Shown: positions 1-7,042, counted from the stretch's first letter. The stretch is DNA of 7,199 nucleotides from an uncultured Chromatiaceae bacterium (GCA_946482325.1 CAMLRA010000186.1:1-7199), one strand, 5' to 3'. Numbers and translations are program-made. The notes: generated by a model not told the origin, from the sequence alone.

Positions 1-578
1 ACCAGGCTGGTACTTATGGTCCGGCAGATATCTTCTACGCAGCTGGTGCGAAAGTTACACCACCAAATTATGGTTACTTCTCCTACTTTGAAGATGGTCT
101 GACCGGCCGTGTACATGGCGTGGAAGTCACCGCTAACGTGCCGTTCAGTAAGTTTTCTGACGTGCTGGAGGGTTTTGGTGTTGCGACTTCAGGTACTTTA
201 ATTGACGCCAAACTGAATGACGGCAGCCGTATTCCAGGCCAGTCCGACAAAGTGTTCTCGTTAACGGCGTACTACGAGAGAAACGGCTTCGAAGTCCGGG
301 TCGCCGGCACGGACCGCTCTGACTTCCTGACGTATGAGCGTGGTGGTTCGAATAAAATCTCCACTGCCAGCCGCAACGGCGTGACACTGGTCGATGCGCA
401 AATCAGTTATGACTTCTCAGAGAGCAACTTTACTTCGTTGCACGGCCTGCGTGTTTCGCTGCAGGGCACTAACCTGACCGATGTGGATGAAGAAACGGTT
501 AATGCCGATGGCATCGTCACCACGCGCCGGCAGTTTGGCCCGACTTACATGCTGAACGTGAACTACGCGTTTTATTAA
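1..578 (+). CDS. TonB-dependent outer-membrane receptor, C-terminal part (5' end outside window)
   Basis: The reading frame is open from base 3 to the stop at 576-578, giving the last 191 residues of a larger protein. The GTG at 120 is an internal valine codon, not a start, because the frame runs unbroken to the left edge with the same beta-barrel character. Visible features are alternating hydrophobic/polar strands rich in Tyr, Phe and Gly, the NLTD turn near the end that is common in TonB-dependent receptors, and the close RQFGPTYMLNVNYAFY, which matches the last barrel strand of the Xanthomonas/Caulobacter receptor group. The family imports scarce ligands across the outer membrane using TonB-ExbBD energy. 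The plug domain and TonB box lie outside the window, so the ligand cannot be read directly; the nearby GH97 enzyme suggests an alpha-glucan oligosaccharide or glycoside. The final Tyr is one residue past the usual terminal Phe. The family call is secure; the ligand is inference. Confidence 0.9.
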   Translation, partial: QAGTYGPADIFYAAGAKVTPPNYGYFSYFEDGLTGRVHGVEVTANVPFSKFSDVLEGFGVATSGTLIDAKLNDGSRIPGQSDKVFSLTAYYERNGFEVRVAGTDRSDFLTYERGGSNKISTASRNGVTLVDAQISYDFSESNFTSLHGLRVSLQGTNLTDVDEETVNADGIVTTRRQFGPTYMLNVNYAFY

Positions 579-598
579 GAAGTAAACCGACCCGGTGT

Positions 599-637
599 AA
601 AGGCCTCAATAAGTTCTTGGTATTGAGGCCTTTTTTT
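599..637 (+). terminator. Strong intrinsic terminator after the TonB receptor gene
   Basis: A perfect 13-bp inverted repeat (599-611 pairing with 621-633; core AGGCCTCAATA / TATTGAGGCCT) encloses a 9-base loop and runs into seven Ts at 631-637. It begins 21 bases after the receptor stop codon. This is a textbook Rho-independent terminator on the plus strand. The minus-strand side has only a short T run, so it is probably one-directional. It implies that the halogenase genes downstream have their own promoter or receive only read-through. Confidence 0.93.
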
Positions 638-708
638 CTCTATTGGTGTAGGCTTTTTTTATAGCGTAGAGAGTCTAGACCCATACTTTGTTCCGCAAGG
701 GAGTTGTT
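638..708 (+). promoter_or_regulatory. Leader and probable promoter region of the halogenase-GH97 unit
   Basis: This 71-base stretch lies between the terminator and the first halogenase start and must hold any dedicated promoter. It is AT-rich around 652-663. No convincing -35/-10 pair is seen. The best weak candidate is TTGGTG at 643-648 with TAGAGA at 667-672 (18-base spacer), which fits the consensus poorly. A perfect 8-bp palindrome, GTCTAGAC, lies at 673-680 and could be part of an operator, but a site this short can occur by chance. The promoter assignment rests mainly on position after a strong terminator. Confidence 0.35.
697..703 (+). promoter_or_regulatory. Ribosome binding site deciding the start of halogenase 1
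   Basis: AAGGGAG sits 5 bases before the ATG at 709. The in-frame TTG at 688, which would add seven residues, has no comparable purine-rich site and its extension would contain the Shine-Dalgarno itself. The ATG at 709 is therefore preferred. Confidence 0.75.
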
Positions 709-2226
709 ATGCATCAGTCAACTGAGTCCGTTGTTGCCGGTAAACCTATTCGTAAAGTCGTGGTCGCCGGCGGTGGTACTGCCGGCTGGATGACGGCGGC
801 ACTGCTGAAAAAAGTGCTGGCAGACAGCGTTGAGATTGAACTGGTGGAGTCGGACGACATTGGCATAGTCGGCGTCGGCGAAGCGACCATTCCGCCTATT
901 CAGATTTTTAATCAGTATCTGGGCCTGGATGAAAAAGCGTTTTTGCGTGACACCCATGCCACGATGAAACTGGCGATTAAATTTGAAAACTGGCGTAAAC
1001 CCGGCGAGAGCTATTACCACACCTTTGGGGCCCCCGGGGCGAGCCTTGGCTTTTGTAACTTCCAGCATTATTGGTTACGCGCGAAGCAAGCCGGGCTACA
1101 GCAGTCCCTGTGGGATTACGATTTGAACTATCTGTGCTGCGAAGCCGGCAAGTTTAATATCATCAAAACGCCGAATCCGGTGTACGAAATGCCATACGCC
1201 TATCATTTTGATTCGGCATTGTATGGCCAGTTTTTACGTAAAATCGCTGAAAATGCCGGCGTTAAACGCACCGAAGGTATGATCGAAACGGTGTTACAAC
1301 ACGGCATTTCCGGCCATATTGAAGCGCTGCAACTCAAAGATGGTCGCAGAATCACTGGTGATCTGTTTGTCGATTGTACCGGTTTACGCGCATTGCTTAT
1401 TCGTAAAACGCTGGGGGTGGCTTATGAATCCTGGTCCAAATACTTGCCAGCCAACAGTGCTTTGGCGGTGCCAAGTGAGCGTTTTGCCAAAACGCTGCCC
1501 TACACCCGCAGTATCGCCCACAAAGCCGGCTGGCAGTGGCGCATTCCGCTGACACATCGCAACGGCAATGGGATTGTTTACAGCTCGGACTATTTAAGTG
1601 ATGACGAAGCGCATAGCACTTTGATGGGGAATCTTGACAGCAAAGCGCTGGCGGAGCCGCGTAAAATCAGCTTTGAAACCGGCCGCACCAGCAGCCAATG
1701 GGCAAAAAATGTGGTGGCGATAGGCCTCTCCAGTGGTTTTCTCGAGCCACTGGAATCAACCAGTATTCACCTGATTCAGTCAGGTATTGTGCGCCTGCTC
1801 AAAGTATTCCCGAATCAAGGCATCACAGATGCTGCTGTGGATTATTACAACGCTGATTCGAAACAGGAATTTGAAACTATTCGCGATTTTATCATCCTGC
1901 ATTACCACGCCAATGAGCGTGATGATTCAGCGTTCTGGCGCGATATGCGCAACATGGCAGTGCCAGAGCGGCTTCGCGATAAAATGGCGCTGTTTCGCGA
2001 GTCGGCGCAGGTATTTAATGACCACAACGATATTTTCCGCGACGCCAGCTGGATCCAGGTGATGCTCGGGCAGGGCATTGTGCCTGTGGATTATCATCCG
2101 GCCGCCAAAGTGCCGACAACCAGCGAGTTGCTGACGACATTGGCCAAAGTGCAGGACGCCAAACAACAGCCGCTGGCGCAGATGCTGTCGCATGATGAAT
2201 TTTTAAGCCGCTACAGTAAGGCCTGA
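709..2226 (+). CDS. Flavin-dependent halogenase (tryptophan halogenase family), copy 1
   Basis: The 505-residue product has the usual length of PF04820 enzymes, which use FADH2, O2 and halide to make hypohalous acid and halogenate an electron-rich substrate. In order: FAD-binding GGGTAGW at residues 21-27; GVGEATIP shortly after; Lys87 in MKLAIKFENW, aligned with the catalytic lysine PrnA Lys79; FVDCTG near the middle; the family signature WQWRIP at 275-280; and LEPLES with Glu349-Ser350, matching PrnA Glu346-Ser347. The Lys-Glu distance is 262 residues, against 267 in PrnA. No signal peptide or membrane segment is seen, so it is probably cytoplasmic. The second halogenase starts 3 bases after its stop, and a GH97 gene follows. 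All recognisable catalytic elements are intact. 'Tryptophan' is only the family label: free tryptophan as substrate is not supported by this context, and related enzymes near TonB receptors have accepted indole-type compounds in vitro. It lacks a flavin reductase neighbour in the window. Confidence 0.93.
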   Translation: MHQSTESVVAGKPIRKVVVAGGGTAGWMTAALLKKVLADSVEIELVESDDIGIVGVGEATIPPIQIFNQYLGLDEKAFLRDTHATMKLAIKFENWRKPGESYYHTFGAPGASLGFCNFQHYWLRAKQAGLQQSLWDYDLNYLCCEAGKFNIIKTPNPVYEMPYAYHFDSALYGQFLRKIAENAGVKRTEGMIETVLQHGISGHIEALQLKDGRRITGDLFVDCTGLRALLIRKTLGVAYESWSKYLPANSALAVPSERFAKTLPYTRSIAHKAGWQWRIPLTHRNGNGIVYSSDYLSDDEAHSTLMGNLDSKALAEPRKISFETGRTSSQWAKNVVAIGLSSGFLEPLESTSIHLIQSGIVRLLKVFPNQGITDAAVDYYNADSKQEFETIRDFIILHYHANERDDSAFWRDMRNMAVPERLRDKMALFRESAQVFNDHNDIFRDASWIQVMLGQGIVPVDYHPAAKVPTTSELLTTLAKVQDAKQQPLAQMLSHDEFLSRYSKA

Positions 2227-2229
2227 CCC

Positions 2230-3789
2230 ATGACTGCCTCTTTGGGTTCGACAGCGCAGCCATTTCATTTTGTTATCCTCGGTGGCGGCACCGCCGGTTG
2301 GATGGCGGCGTTATTGTTTGCCGACAAATGGTTAAAGCCAGGGCCTGAGCAAACAAGGCCAGTGCAAATCACGCTGATTGAAGCGCCGGACATTGGCATT
2401 ATTGGCGTCGGTGAAGGCTCAACGCCATCACTGAAGCGCTTTTTTCAGAAACTGGATATCCCCGACAGTGAATGGATGCCGGCCTGTCAGGCTACGTACA
2501 AGACCAATATCCGCTTTGTGAACTGGAGTCCGGCAGCTCAGGCGATGGGGCTTGGGACTGATTACAGCCATCCGTTTATTTCGCAGCCGGACCTGCACAG
2601 CGAAACGGCGTTTTACAGCAATTGTTTTAAACGCCGGCTCGGGCTTGCGGTCGAAACAGCGCCGGAGAAATTTCTGCTCAACGGCTATCTGGCGGCAGAC
2701 CATCTGGCGCCGTTACCCAGTGCTAATTTCCCGTTTCGCATCGAATATGGTTATCACTTTGACTCCGGGTTATTGGGCCAGTTTTTAAAACAAAAGGCGC
2801 TGGCGCTCGGCGTTAAGTATCAGGCAATGACAGTGACACAAGTGGATCAGTTGCCGGATGGCCGCATTGGTAGCCTGGTTGGCGAAACGCCAAAGGGTGA
2901 GGGCAAAATGATGCAAAGGGTTAGTGCTGATTTTTTCGTCGACTGCACTGGCTTTCGCTCAAGCCTGCTCCAGCACACATTACAGGTACCTTTTGAGTCT
3001 TTTGCCAGCAACCTGTTTAACGATGCTGCCGTGGTGCTGCCGACCGACGCTTTTACTATCCCGCCATTGGAAACCCGCGCCACTGCACTGACAAATGGCT
3101 GGGCCTGGCAAATTCCGCTGCGCCATCGCACTGGCAATGGTTATGTCTACAGCTCGGCCTTTTTATCCAAAGATGCGGCTGAATTGGAATTACGCCAGCA
3201 TTTGGGGCTGCAGGAGACTGAGGTGAGCGTGCGCCATCTGGTAATGAAAGTTGGTCAGGTCAGCCGGTGCTGGGAGCAAAACTGCCTGGCGCTTGGTTTA
3301 TCTCAGGGGTTTATCGAACCTTTGGAGGCCACGGCGCTGCATCTGGTGCAAAGTTCGATTGAGCAATTTATCGATGCTTTTGCCGATTTTACTGCCAAAG
3401 GACAAGCCGAATTTAACCGCCAGGTGCATCAGCGTTTTGAAGCAGTGCGCGATTACATCGTCGCACACTACAAACTCAGCAGTCGCAGCGACAGCCATTA
3501 TTGGCGGGCGAATCAACAAAATATGCAACTGTCTGAGTCGCTCAGGCAAATTCTGGATGTCTGGTTTCGCCAGGGAGATTTGGCTAACGAACTTTCTCGT
3601 CAGCAAATCGACAGTCATTTTGGCGCCACGTCCTGGCATTGCCTGCTGGCCGGTTATGGCGTGTTTCCGCCGCTGCGCCAACCGCAGCCGGCCGGTGTCA
3701 GTGACGCTTTTACAGATCTGCAACTTGCTGCGTTTTTTAAAGGTTGCAGCCTGAACTTTCAGCCGCAGCATCGGCTGTGGCGCACTTAA
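2230..3789 (+). CDS. Flavin-dependent halogenase (tryptophan halogenase family), copy 2
   Basis: The 519-residue product is a diverged paralog of the upstream halogenase. Shared landmarks are GGGTAGW at 18-24; GVGEGSTP; Lys91 in TYKTNIRFVNW at the PrnA Lys79 position; YHFDSGLLGQFL; FVDCTGFR; WAWQIP at 291-296 (the WxWxIP signature); and IEPLEATALHL with Glu366 at the PrnA Glu346 position. The residue after that Glu is Ala367, where copy 1 and PrnA have Ser. It carries extra sequence relative to copy 1, including a Pro-rich segment after the first helix and a longer loop region around residues 118-170. The start follows AAGG (2218-2221) by 8 bases inside the end of copy 1, so the pair is very likely translationally coupled. 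There is no export signal. The fold and family are clear, and activity is likely because Lys and Glu are kept. The substrate is unknown and may differ from copy 1 because the loops that shape the pocket diverge. Confidence 0.92.
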   Translation: MTASLGSTAQPFHFVILGGGTAGWMAALLFADKWLKPGPEQTRPVQITLIEAPDIGIIGVGEGSTPSLKRFFQKLDIPDSEWMPACQATYKTNIRFVNWSPAAQAMGLGTDYSHPFISQPDLHSETAFYSNCFKRRLGLAVETAPEKFLLNGYLAADHLAPLPSANFPFRIEYGYHFDSGLLGQFLKQKALALGVKYQAMTVTQVDQLPDGRIGSLVGETPKGEGKMMQRVSADFFVDCTGFRSSLLQHTLQVPFESFASNLFNDAAVVLPTDAFTIPPLETRATALTNGWAWQIPLRHRTGNGYVYSSAFLSKDAAELELRQHLGLQETEVSVRHLVMKVGQVSRCWEQNCLALGLSQGFIEPLEATALHLVQSSIEQFIDAFADFTAKGQAEFNRQVHQRFEAVRDYIVAHYKLSSRSDSHYWRANQQNMQLSESLRQILDVWFRQGDLANELSRQQIDSHFGATSWHCLLAGYGVFPPLRQPQPAGVSDAFTDLQLAAFFKGCSLNFQPQHRLWRT

Positions 3790-3827
3790 TCATGCAACCG
3801 GCTCACACTAAACCGCTGAATATACAT

Positions 3828-3831
3828 GGAG
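3828..3831 (+). promoter_or_regulatory. Ribosome binding site deciding the start of the GH97 gene
   Basis: GGAG lies 5 bases before the ATG at 3837. The in-frame starts further upstream (3744, inside halogenase 2, and ATG 3792) lack a matching site and would put 15-31 hydrophilic residues ahead of a clear signal peptide. Confidence 0.75.
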
Positions 3832-3836
3832 CAGCT

Positions 3837-5918
3837 ATGACGTTTTATCATCAGATCAGCCGCGGATGGACGCTGAGTATCCTACTGCTGATTGGCGCAG
3901 TGCACGCTGAGGAGCAGCTTACTACGCCGCAGCGTTGGCAGTTGTTGTCGCCGGACCAGCAGATTAGTGTGGAACTGGTGTTATCTGGTGAGGCGCTGAC
4001 CTATCAGGTTAGTTATCGCGGCAAAGCAGTATTAAAACCTTCAGTGCTGGGGTTGGAGTTTAAAGGCCAGCCGCCGTTAAAAGCAGGCTTGCTGGCAGAT
4101 GAGGTCAAAAGCCGCAGCCAGGATCTAACCTGGCAGCCGGTCTGGGGCCAACGCAGCAAAATCCGCGATCATTTTAATGAGCTGACGCTATCGCTGCATG
4201 AGAGTCAAGCGCCGGGCCGGCAGTTCACGCTGGTGTTTCGTAGTTACGATGACGGGGTGGCGTTTCGCTACCAGCTGCCAACACAACCGGCACTGGCGGG
4301 CGATTTGGTCATCACAGATGAGCTGACTGAGTTTGCTTTTGCCCGCAACTTCTCAACCTGGTGGATTGAGGCGTACCGCAACTTAAGTTTCGAATATCAA
4401 TACATGAATTCGGCACTATCGACGGTGTCGGTAGCGCATACGCCGCTGACTTTAACTGATGATGGTATTGCGGTGGCGGTGCACGAAGCGGCGCTGGTCG
4501 ATTACAGCTCGATGACGCTGCGCAACATCACTGATAACCAGATCACGCTGAAAGCTGACCTGATGCCCTGGGGCGGCGCCAATCCAGCATTGGCAAGCGA
4601 CACTCTGCCTGACCGTGTTTATACCAAAGCGCCATTTCAAAGCCCGTGGCGCACAATCCAAATCGCACCGACAGAAGCGGCCTTATTAAATTCCAGCCTG
4701 ATTTTAAACCTGAATGAACCGATGGCTGAAGGCGTTGACACCCGCTACATCAAACCCGGCAAATATATGGGTATTTGGTGGGAGATGCACATTGGTGAGA
4801 AGGACTGGTCGCCAGGCCCGCTGCAAGGCGCAACCACAGAACGCGCGCTGCAATATATTGATTTTGCGAGCAAACATGATATTGACGGCTTGTTAGTTGA
4901 AGGCTGGAATCAGGGCTGGGAAGGACAGTGGTGGCAACGGCCGCCGACCTTCAGTTTCACCAAACCGGTGACAGGTTTTGATATCGATAAAGTCGCCGCT
5001 TATGCCAAAGCCAAAGGCGTTGGGCTGATTGGTCATCATGAAACCGCCGCCGGCATCAGCTATTACGAGCAGCAAATGGCCGATGCTTTTAACTATTACC
5101 AGCGCCTTGGTATCCACAGCGTCAAGATGGGCTATGTCGGCAAACGGCTGGACGGACGCGAGTGGCATGATGGTCAGTACATGGTGCAGCACTTTAAAAA
5201 AGTGGTCGATACTGCTGCCGCTCATCAGGTGATGGTCAATGCGCATGAAACAGTGAAAGACACCGGTTTAAGCCGCACTTATCCCAATCTGATGACACGC
5301 GAATCGGTGCGCGGCATGGAATACAACGGTGGCAGCCCGGATACCGGCAATGCGCCCAATCACACGGTGATTATTCCGTTTACCCGCGGTTTATCCGGCC
5401 CCATCGATTTCACACCGGGCATTTTTAACTTCAACTACCAAAAACACCGGCCGAATAACCGCGTGCCGAGCACTTTGACCAATCAGCTGGCGCTGTATGT
5501 CACGCTGTATAGCCCGCTGCAGATGGTGGCAGATTTGCCTGAAAATTATGCGCCGGGCGGTAAGTTGCATCCGGCTTTTGCTTTTATTGATGCGGTGCCG
5601 ACTGACTGGCAGCAGAGTATTGCCCTTGACGGCAAAATCGGTCAGTACCTGGTGGTGGCGCGGCAGGACAAACACTCTGAGCGCTGGTTTGTCGGCGCCA
5701 CCAGTAACGAACAGGCTCGTCGGTTGAGCTTGCCGTTTTCGTTTTTAGACGCGGATAAAACTTATGACGCGGTATTGTATCTCGACGCGCCGGACGCACA
5801 CTGGCAAACCAATCCGATGGCGTATCAAATCAAACGCCGGACTGTTACCAGCCAATCGGTGCTGGAGCTGCCACTGGCGCCGGGCGGTGGGGTGGCCATT
5901 GAGTTAGTGCCGCGTTAA
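3837..5918 (+). CDS. susB: Secreted GH97 glycoside hydrolase, SusB-like inverting alpha-glucosidase
   Basis: The 693-residue product starts with a Sec signal peptide: Arg9, a hydrophobic stretch over residues 11-22, and probable cleavage after VHA24. Mature domains are an N-terminal beta-sandwich (about 30-290), a TIM-barrel from about 305 (KYMGIWWEMH) to about 570, and a C-terminal beta domain from about 595. Conserved barrel motifs are VEGWNQGWEG (Glu355), HHET (Glu402), NAHET (Glu471) and RESVRGMEYN (Glu489, Glu495). Glu402, Glu471 and Glu495 are spaced 69 and 24 apart, exactly as Glu439, Glu508 and Glu532 of Bacteroides thetaiotaomicron SusB (bases and general acid of the inverting mechanism). 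Glu489 corresponds to the Ca-binding Glu526. Gly432 in VKMGYVG occupies the position where retaining GH97 alpha-galactosidases carry their Asp nucleophile, so an inverting alpha-glucosidase is favoured. It should act in the periplasm on alpha-glucosides brought in by the receptor. It lies 47 bases after halogenase 2, with no terminator between, so it is probably co-transcribed. The symbol reflects family resemblance, not proven orthology. Confidence 0.93.
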   Translation: MTFYHQISRGWTLSILLLIGAVHAEEQLTTPQRWQLLSPDQQISVELVLSGEALTYQVSYRGKAVLKPSVLGLEFKGQPPLKAGLLADEVKSRSQDLTWQPVWGQRSKIRDHFNELTLSLHESQAPGRQFTLVFRSYDDGVAFRYQLPTQPALAGDLVITDELTEFAFARNFSTWWIEAYRNLSFEYQYMNSALSTVSVAHTPLTLTDDGIAVAVHEAALVDYSSMTLRNITDNQITLKADLMPWGGANPALASDTLPDRVYTKAPFQSPWRTIQIAPTEAALLNSSLILNLNEPMAEGVDTRYIKPGKYMGIWWEMHIGEKDWSPGPLQGATTERALQYIDFASKHDIDGLLVEGWNQGWEGQWWQRPPTFSFTKPVTGFDIDKVAAYAKAKGVGLIGHHETAAGISYYEQQMADAFNYYQRLGIHSVKMGYVGKRLDGREWHDGQYMVQHFKKVVDTAAAHQVMVNAHETVKDTGLSRTYPNLMTRESVRGMEYNGGSPDTGNAPNHTVIIPFTRGLSGPIDFTPGIFNFNYQKHRPNNRVPSTLTNQLALYVTLYSPLQMVADLPENYAPGGKLHPAFAFIDAVPTDWQQSIALDGKIGQYLVVARQDKHSERWFVGATSNEQARRLSLPFSFLDADKTYDAVLYLDAPDAHWQTNPMAYQIKRRTVTSQSVLELPLAPGGGVAIELVPR

Positions 5919-7007
5919 CAGCGGCACTGGCACTGGTAATGTGCGCTGCTGAGCACTGCTTTGCAGCGCCAGTTCAATCAATTGAAAGCCCAAGATGGCG
6001 TCCTCAAGCGCGACTGGCGCTGCGCTTTCATTTTGCAGATATAGCGCCAGCTGTTGATAAAAATCGCCGTAATGGCTTGCGGCAAACGGCAGTATGGTTT
6101 TGCCTGCTTGGGTCCAGATCTCGGCGTGGCGGTTTTTTGGGCGCTGTAGCCACTCAGGGCAGTCAAACACCGCGGTAGGCTGATGTGGTGCTTGCAGCAG
6201 AGCGCTGCGCAGGATTTGCTCCTGTGGATCCAGCCCCACAGAGACCACACTGCCGTTACTGCCGTGCAATTCAAAACGCGGCGCCGGATGGGCGCAAAAC
6301 GGGGATGAACTGAGCACGACTTGCCGGGCGGGTAAAGTCGCTGTTGCCAGATAATCGAGCCGCAGCTGAAAATAATCGATACCGGTCGCATCGCCCTGCG
6401 GGGCGCCGGCGCGGAGGCTCTGGCAGCTCGCAGTGATGCTGTCCGGTGTGCCGAACAATACAATCGCCTGGTCGAGCAGATGCGGGGCTAAGTCGTATAA
6501 CACACCGTTCCCCGGCGCCGCCGATTCCTTCCAGCGCGCCTGTACTTGCGGCCGGAAGCGGTCAAAGCGGGAGTACATCAGCTGCACAGTGCCAAGCCCG
6601 CCCGATTGCATCAACTGTTGTAGCGCGACAAAATCATCATCAAAACGCCGGTTATGAAACACTGTCAGTTTGCGCTGCTGCTGGGTTGCCAGCTGTTGCA
6701 GTTCAATGGCTTCGGCCTTGGTCACGGCCAGCGGTTTTTCGACCAACACATCTTTGCCGGCCAGCAAAGCAGCTTTGGCCAGGCTGAAGTGTGCGCGGTT
6801 TGGCGCCGTGATCACAATCAAACTGGCGTCGCTGTGCGCAATCAGGCTGGCGGCATCGGCGTAGATCTGTACGCCGGGCCACCAGGTTGCTGCTTCTTGC
6901 TGTGAGGTACTGATACCGACCAACGCAAAGTGGGGGTTGGCAGCGATAAAAGGCAGGTGAAACACTCTGGCTGATAGTCCGAAGCCAATTACAGCAGTTT
7001 TGATCAT
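5904..7007 (-). CDS. Gfo/Idh/MocA family NAD(P)-dependent oxidoreductase, YdgJ-like
   Basis: The 367-residue product begins with a Rossmann fold: MIKTAVIGFGLSA, with the dinucleotide-binding GxGxxA at residues 8-13. The family motif EKPLA follows at 90-94, then FHNRRFDDDF (117-126) and RFDRFRPQV (147-155). The segment YDLAPHLLDQA (171-181) contains the Asp172/His176/Asp179 cluster that matches the Gfo/Idh/MocA active-site pattern. From memory, these central segments closely resemble E. coli YdgJ, a putative oxidoreductase of uncertain substrate. The family oxidises or reduces sugars, polyols and related carbonyl compounds in the cytoplasm; no signal peptide is seen. The start is supported by GGAG (complement of 7014-7017) 6 bases before the ATG. 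It converges on the GH97 gene with a 15-base 3' overlap, so it is separately transcribed. A role on a sugar released or imported by this locus is plausible but inferred only from proximity. Confidence 0.92.
   Translation of the reverse strand: MIKTAVIGFGLSARVFHLPFIAANPHFALVGISTSQQEAATWWPGVQIYADAASLIAHSDASLIVITAPNRAHFSLAKAALLAGKDVLVEKPLAVTKAEAIELQQLATQQQRKLTVFHNRRFDDDFVALQQLMQSGGLGTVQLMYSRFDRFRPQVQARWKESAAPGNGVLYDLAPHLLDQAIVLFGTPDSITASCQSLRAGAPQGDATGIDYFQLRLDYLATATLPARQVVLSSSPFCAHPAPRFELHGSNGSVVSVGLDPQEQILRSALLQAPHQPTAVFDCPEWLQRPKNRHAEIWTQAGKTILPFAASHYGDFYQQLALYLQNESAAPVALEDAILGFQLIELALQSSAQQRTLPVPVPLLTRH
5906..5928. terminator. Hairpin spanning both convergent stop codons, possible weak bidirectional terminator
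   Basis: A perfect 8-bp inverted repeat AGTGCCGC / GCGGCACT (5906-5913 and 5921-5928) encloses a 7-base loop that contains the GH97 stop codon, and its left arm starts at the oxidoreductase stop. The stem is GC-rich and should be stable. No T-tract follows on either strand, so it is not a classic intrinsic terminator. It may instead protect the 3' ends or pause polymerase. Confidence 0.4.
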
Positions 7008-7042
7008 CAGGCACTCCGGCAGATCTGTTGCAAAGGCTTTAG

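Noticed and set aside
120..578. A separate small gene starting at GTG 120
   Set aside because: The frame is open without a stop from base 3 and the upstream residues have the same beta-barrel composition, so the GTG is an internal Val of the receptor.
688..708. TTG at 688 as the start of halogenase 1
   Set aside because: The Shine-Dalgarno AAGGGAG at 697-703 is correctly placed for the ATG at 709 and would lie inside the coding region if TTG were used.
3298..3771. A 157-residue minus-strand reading frame opposite halogenase 2, and similar long opposite-strand frames under the other genes
   Set aside because: They lie entirely under well-supported genes, match no recognisable family, and have the basic, Arg/Cys-rich composition typical of antisense shadows of GC-rich genes.
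3744..3836. An N-terminal extension of the GH97 gene overlapping halogenase 2
   Set aside because: It would bury a clear Sec signal peptide behind about 31 residues; GGAG at 3828-3831 fits the ATG at 3837.
5978..6463. A 161-residue minus-strand frame within the oxidoreductase gene
   Set aside because: It is an alternative frame of a gene with clear family motifs throughout; no ribosome binding site or domain was recognised.
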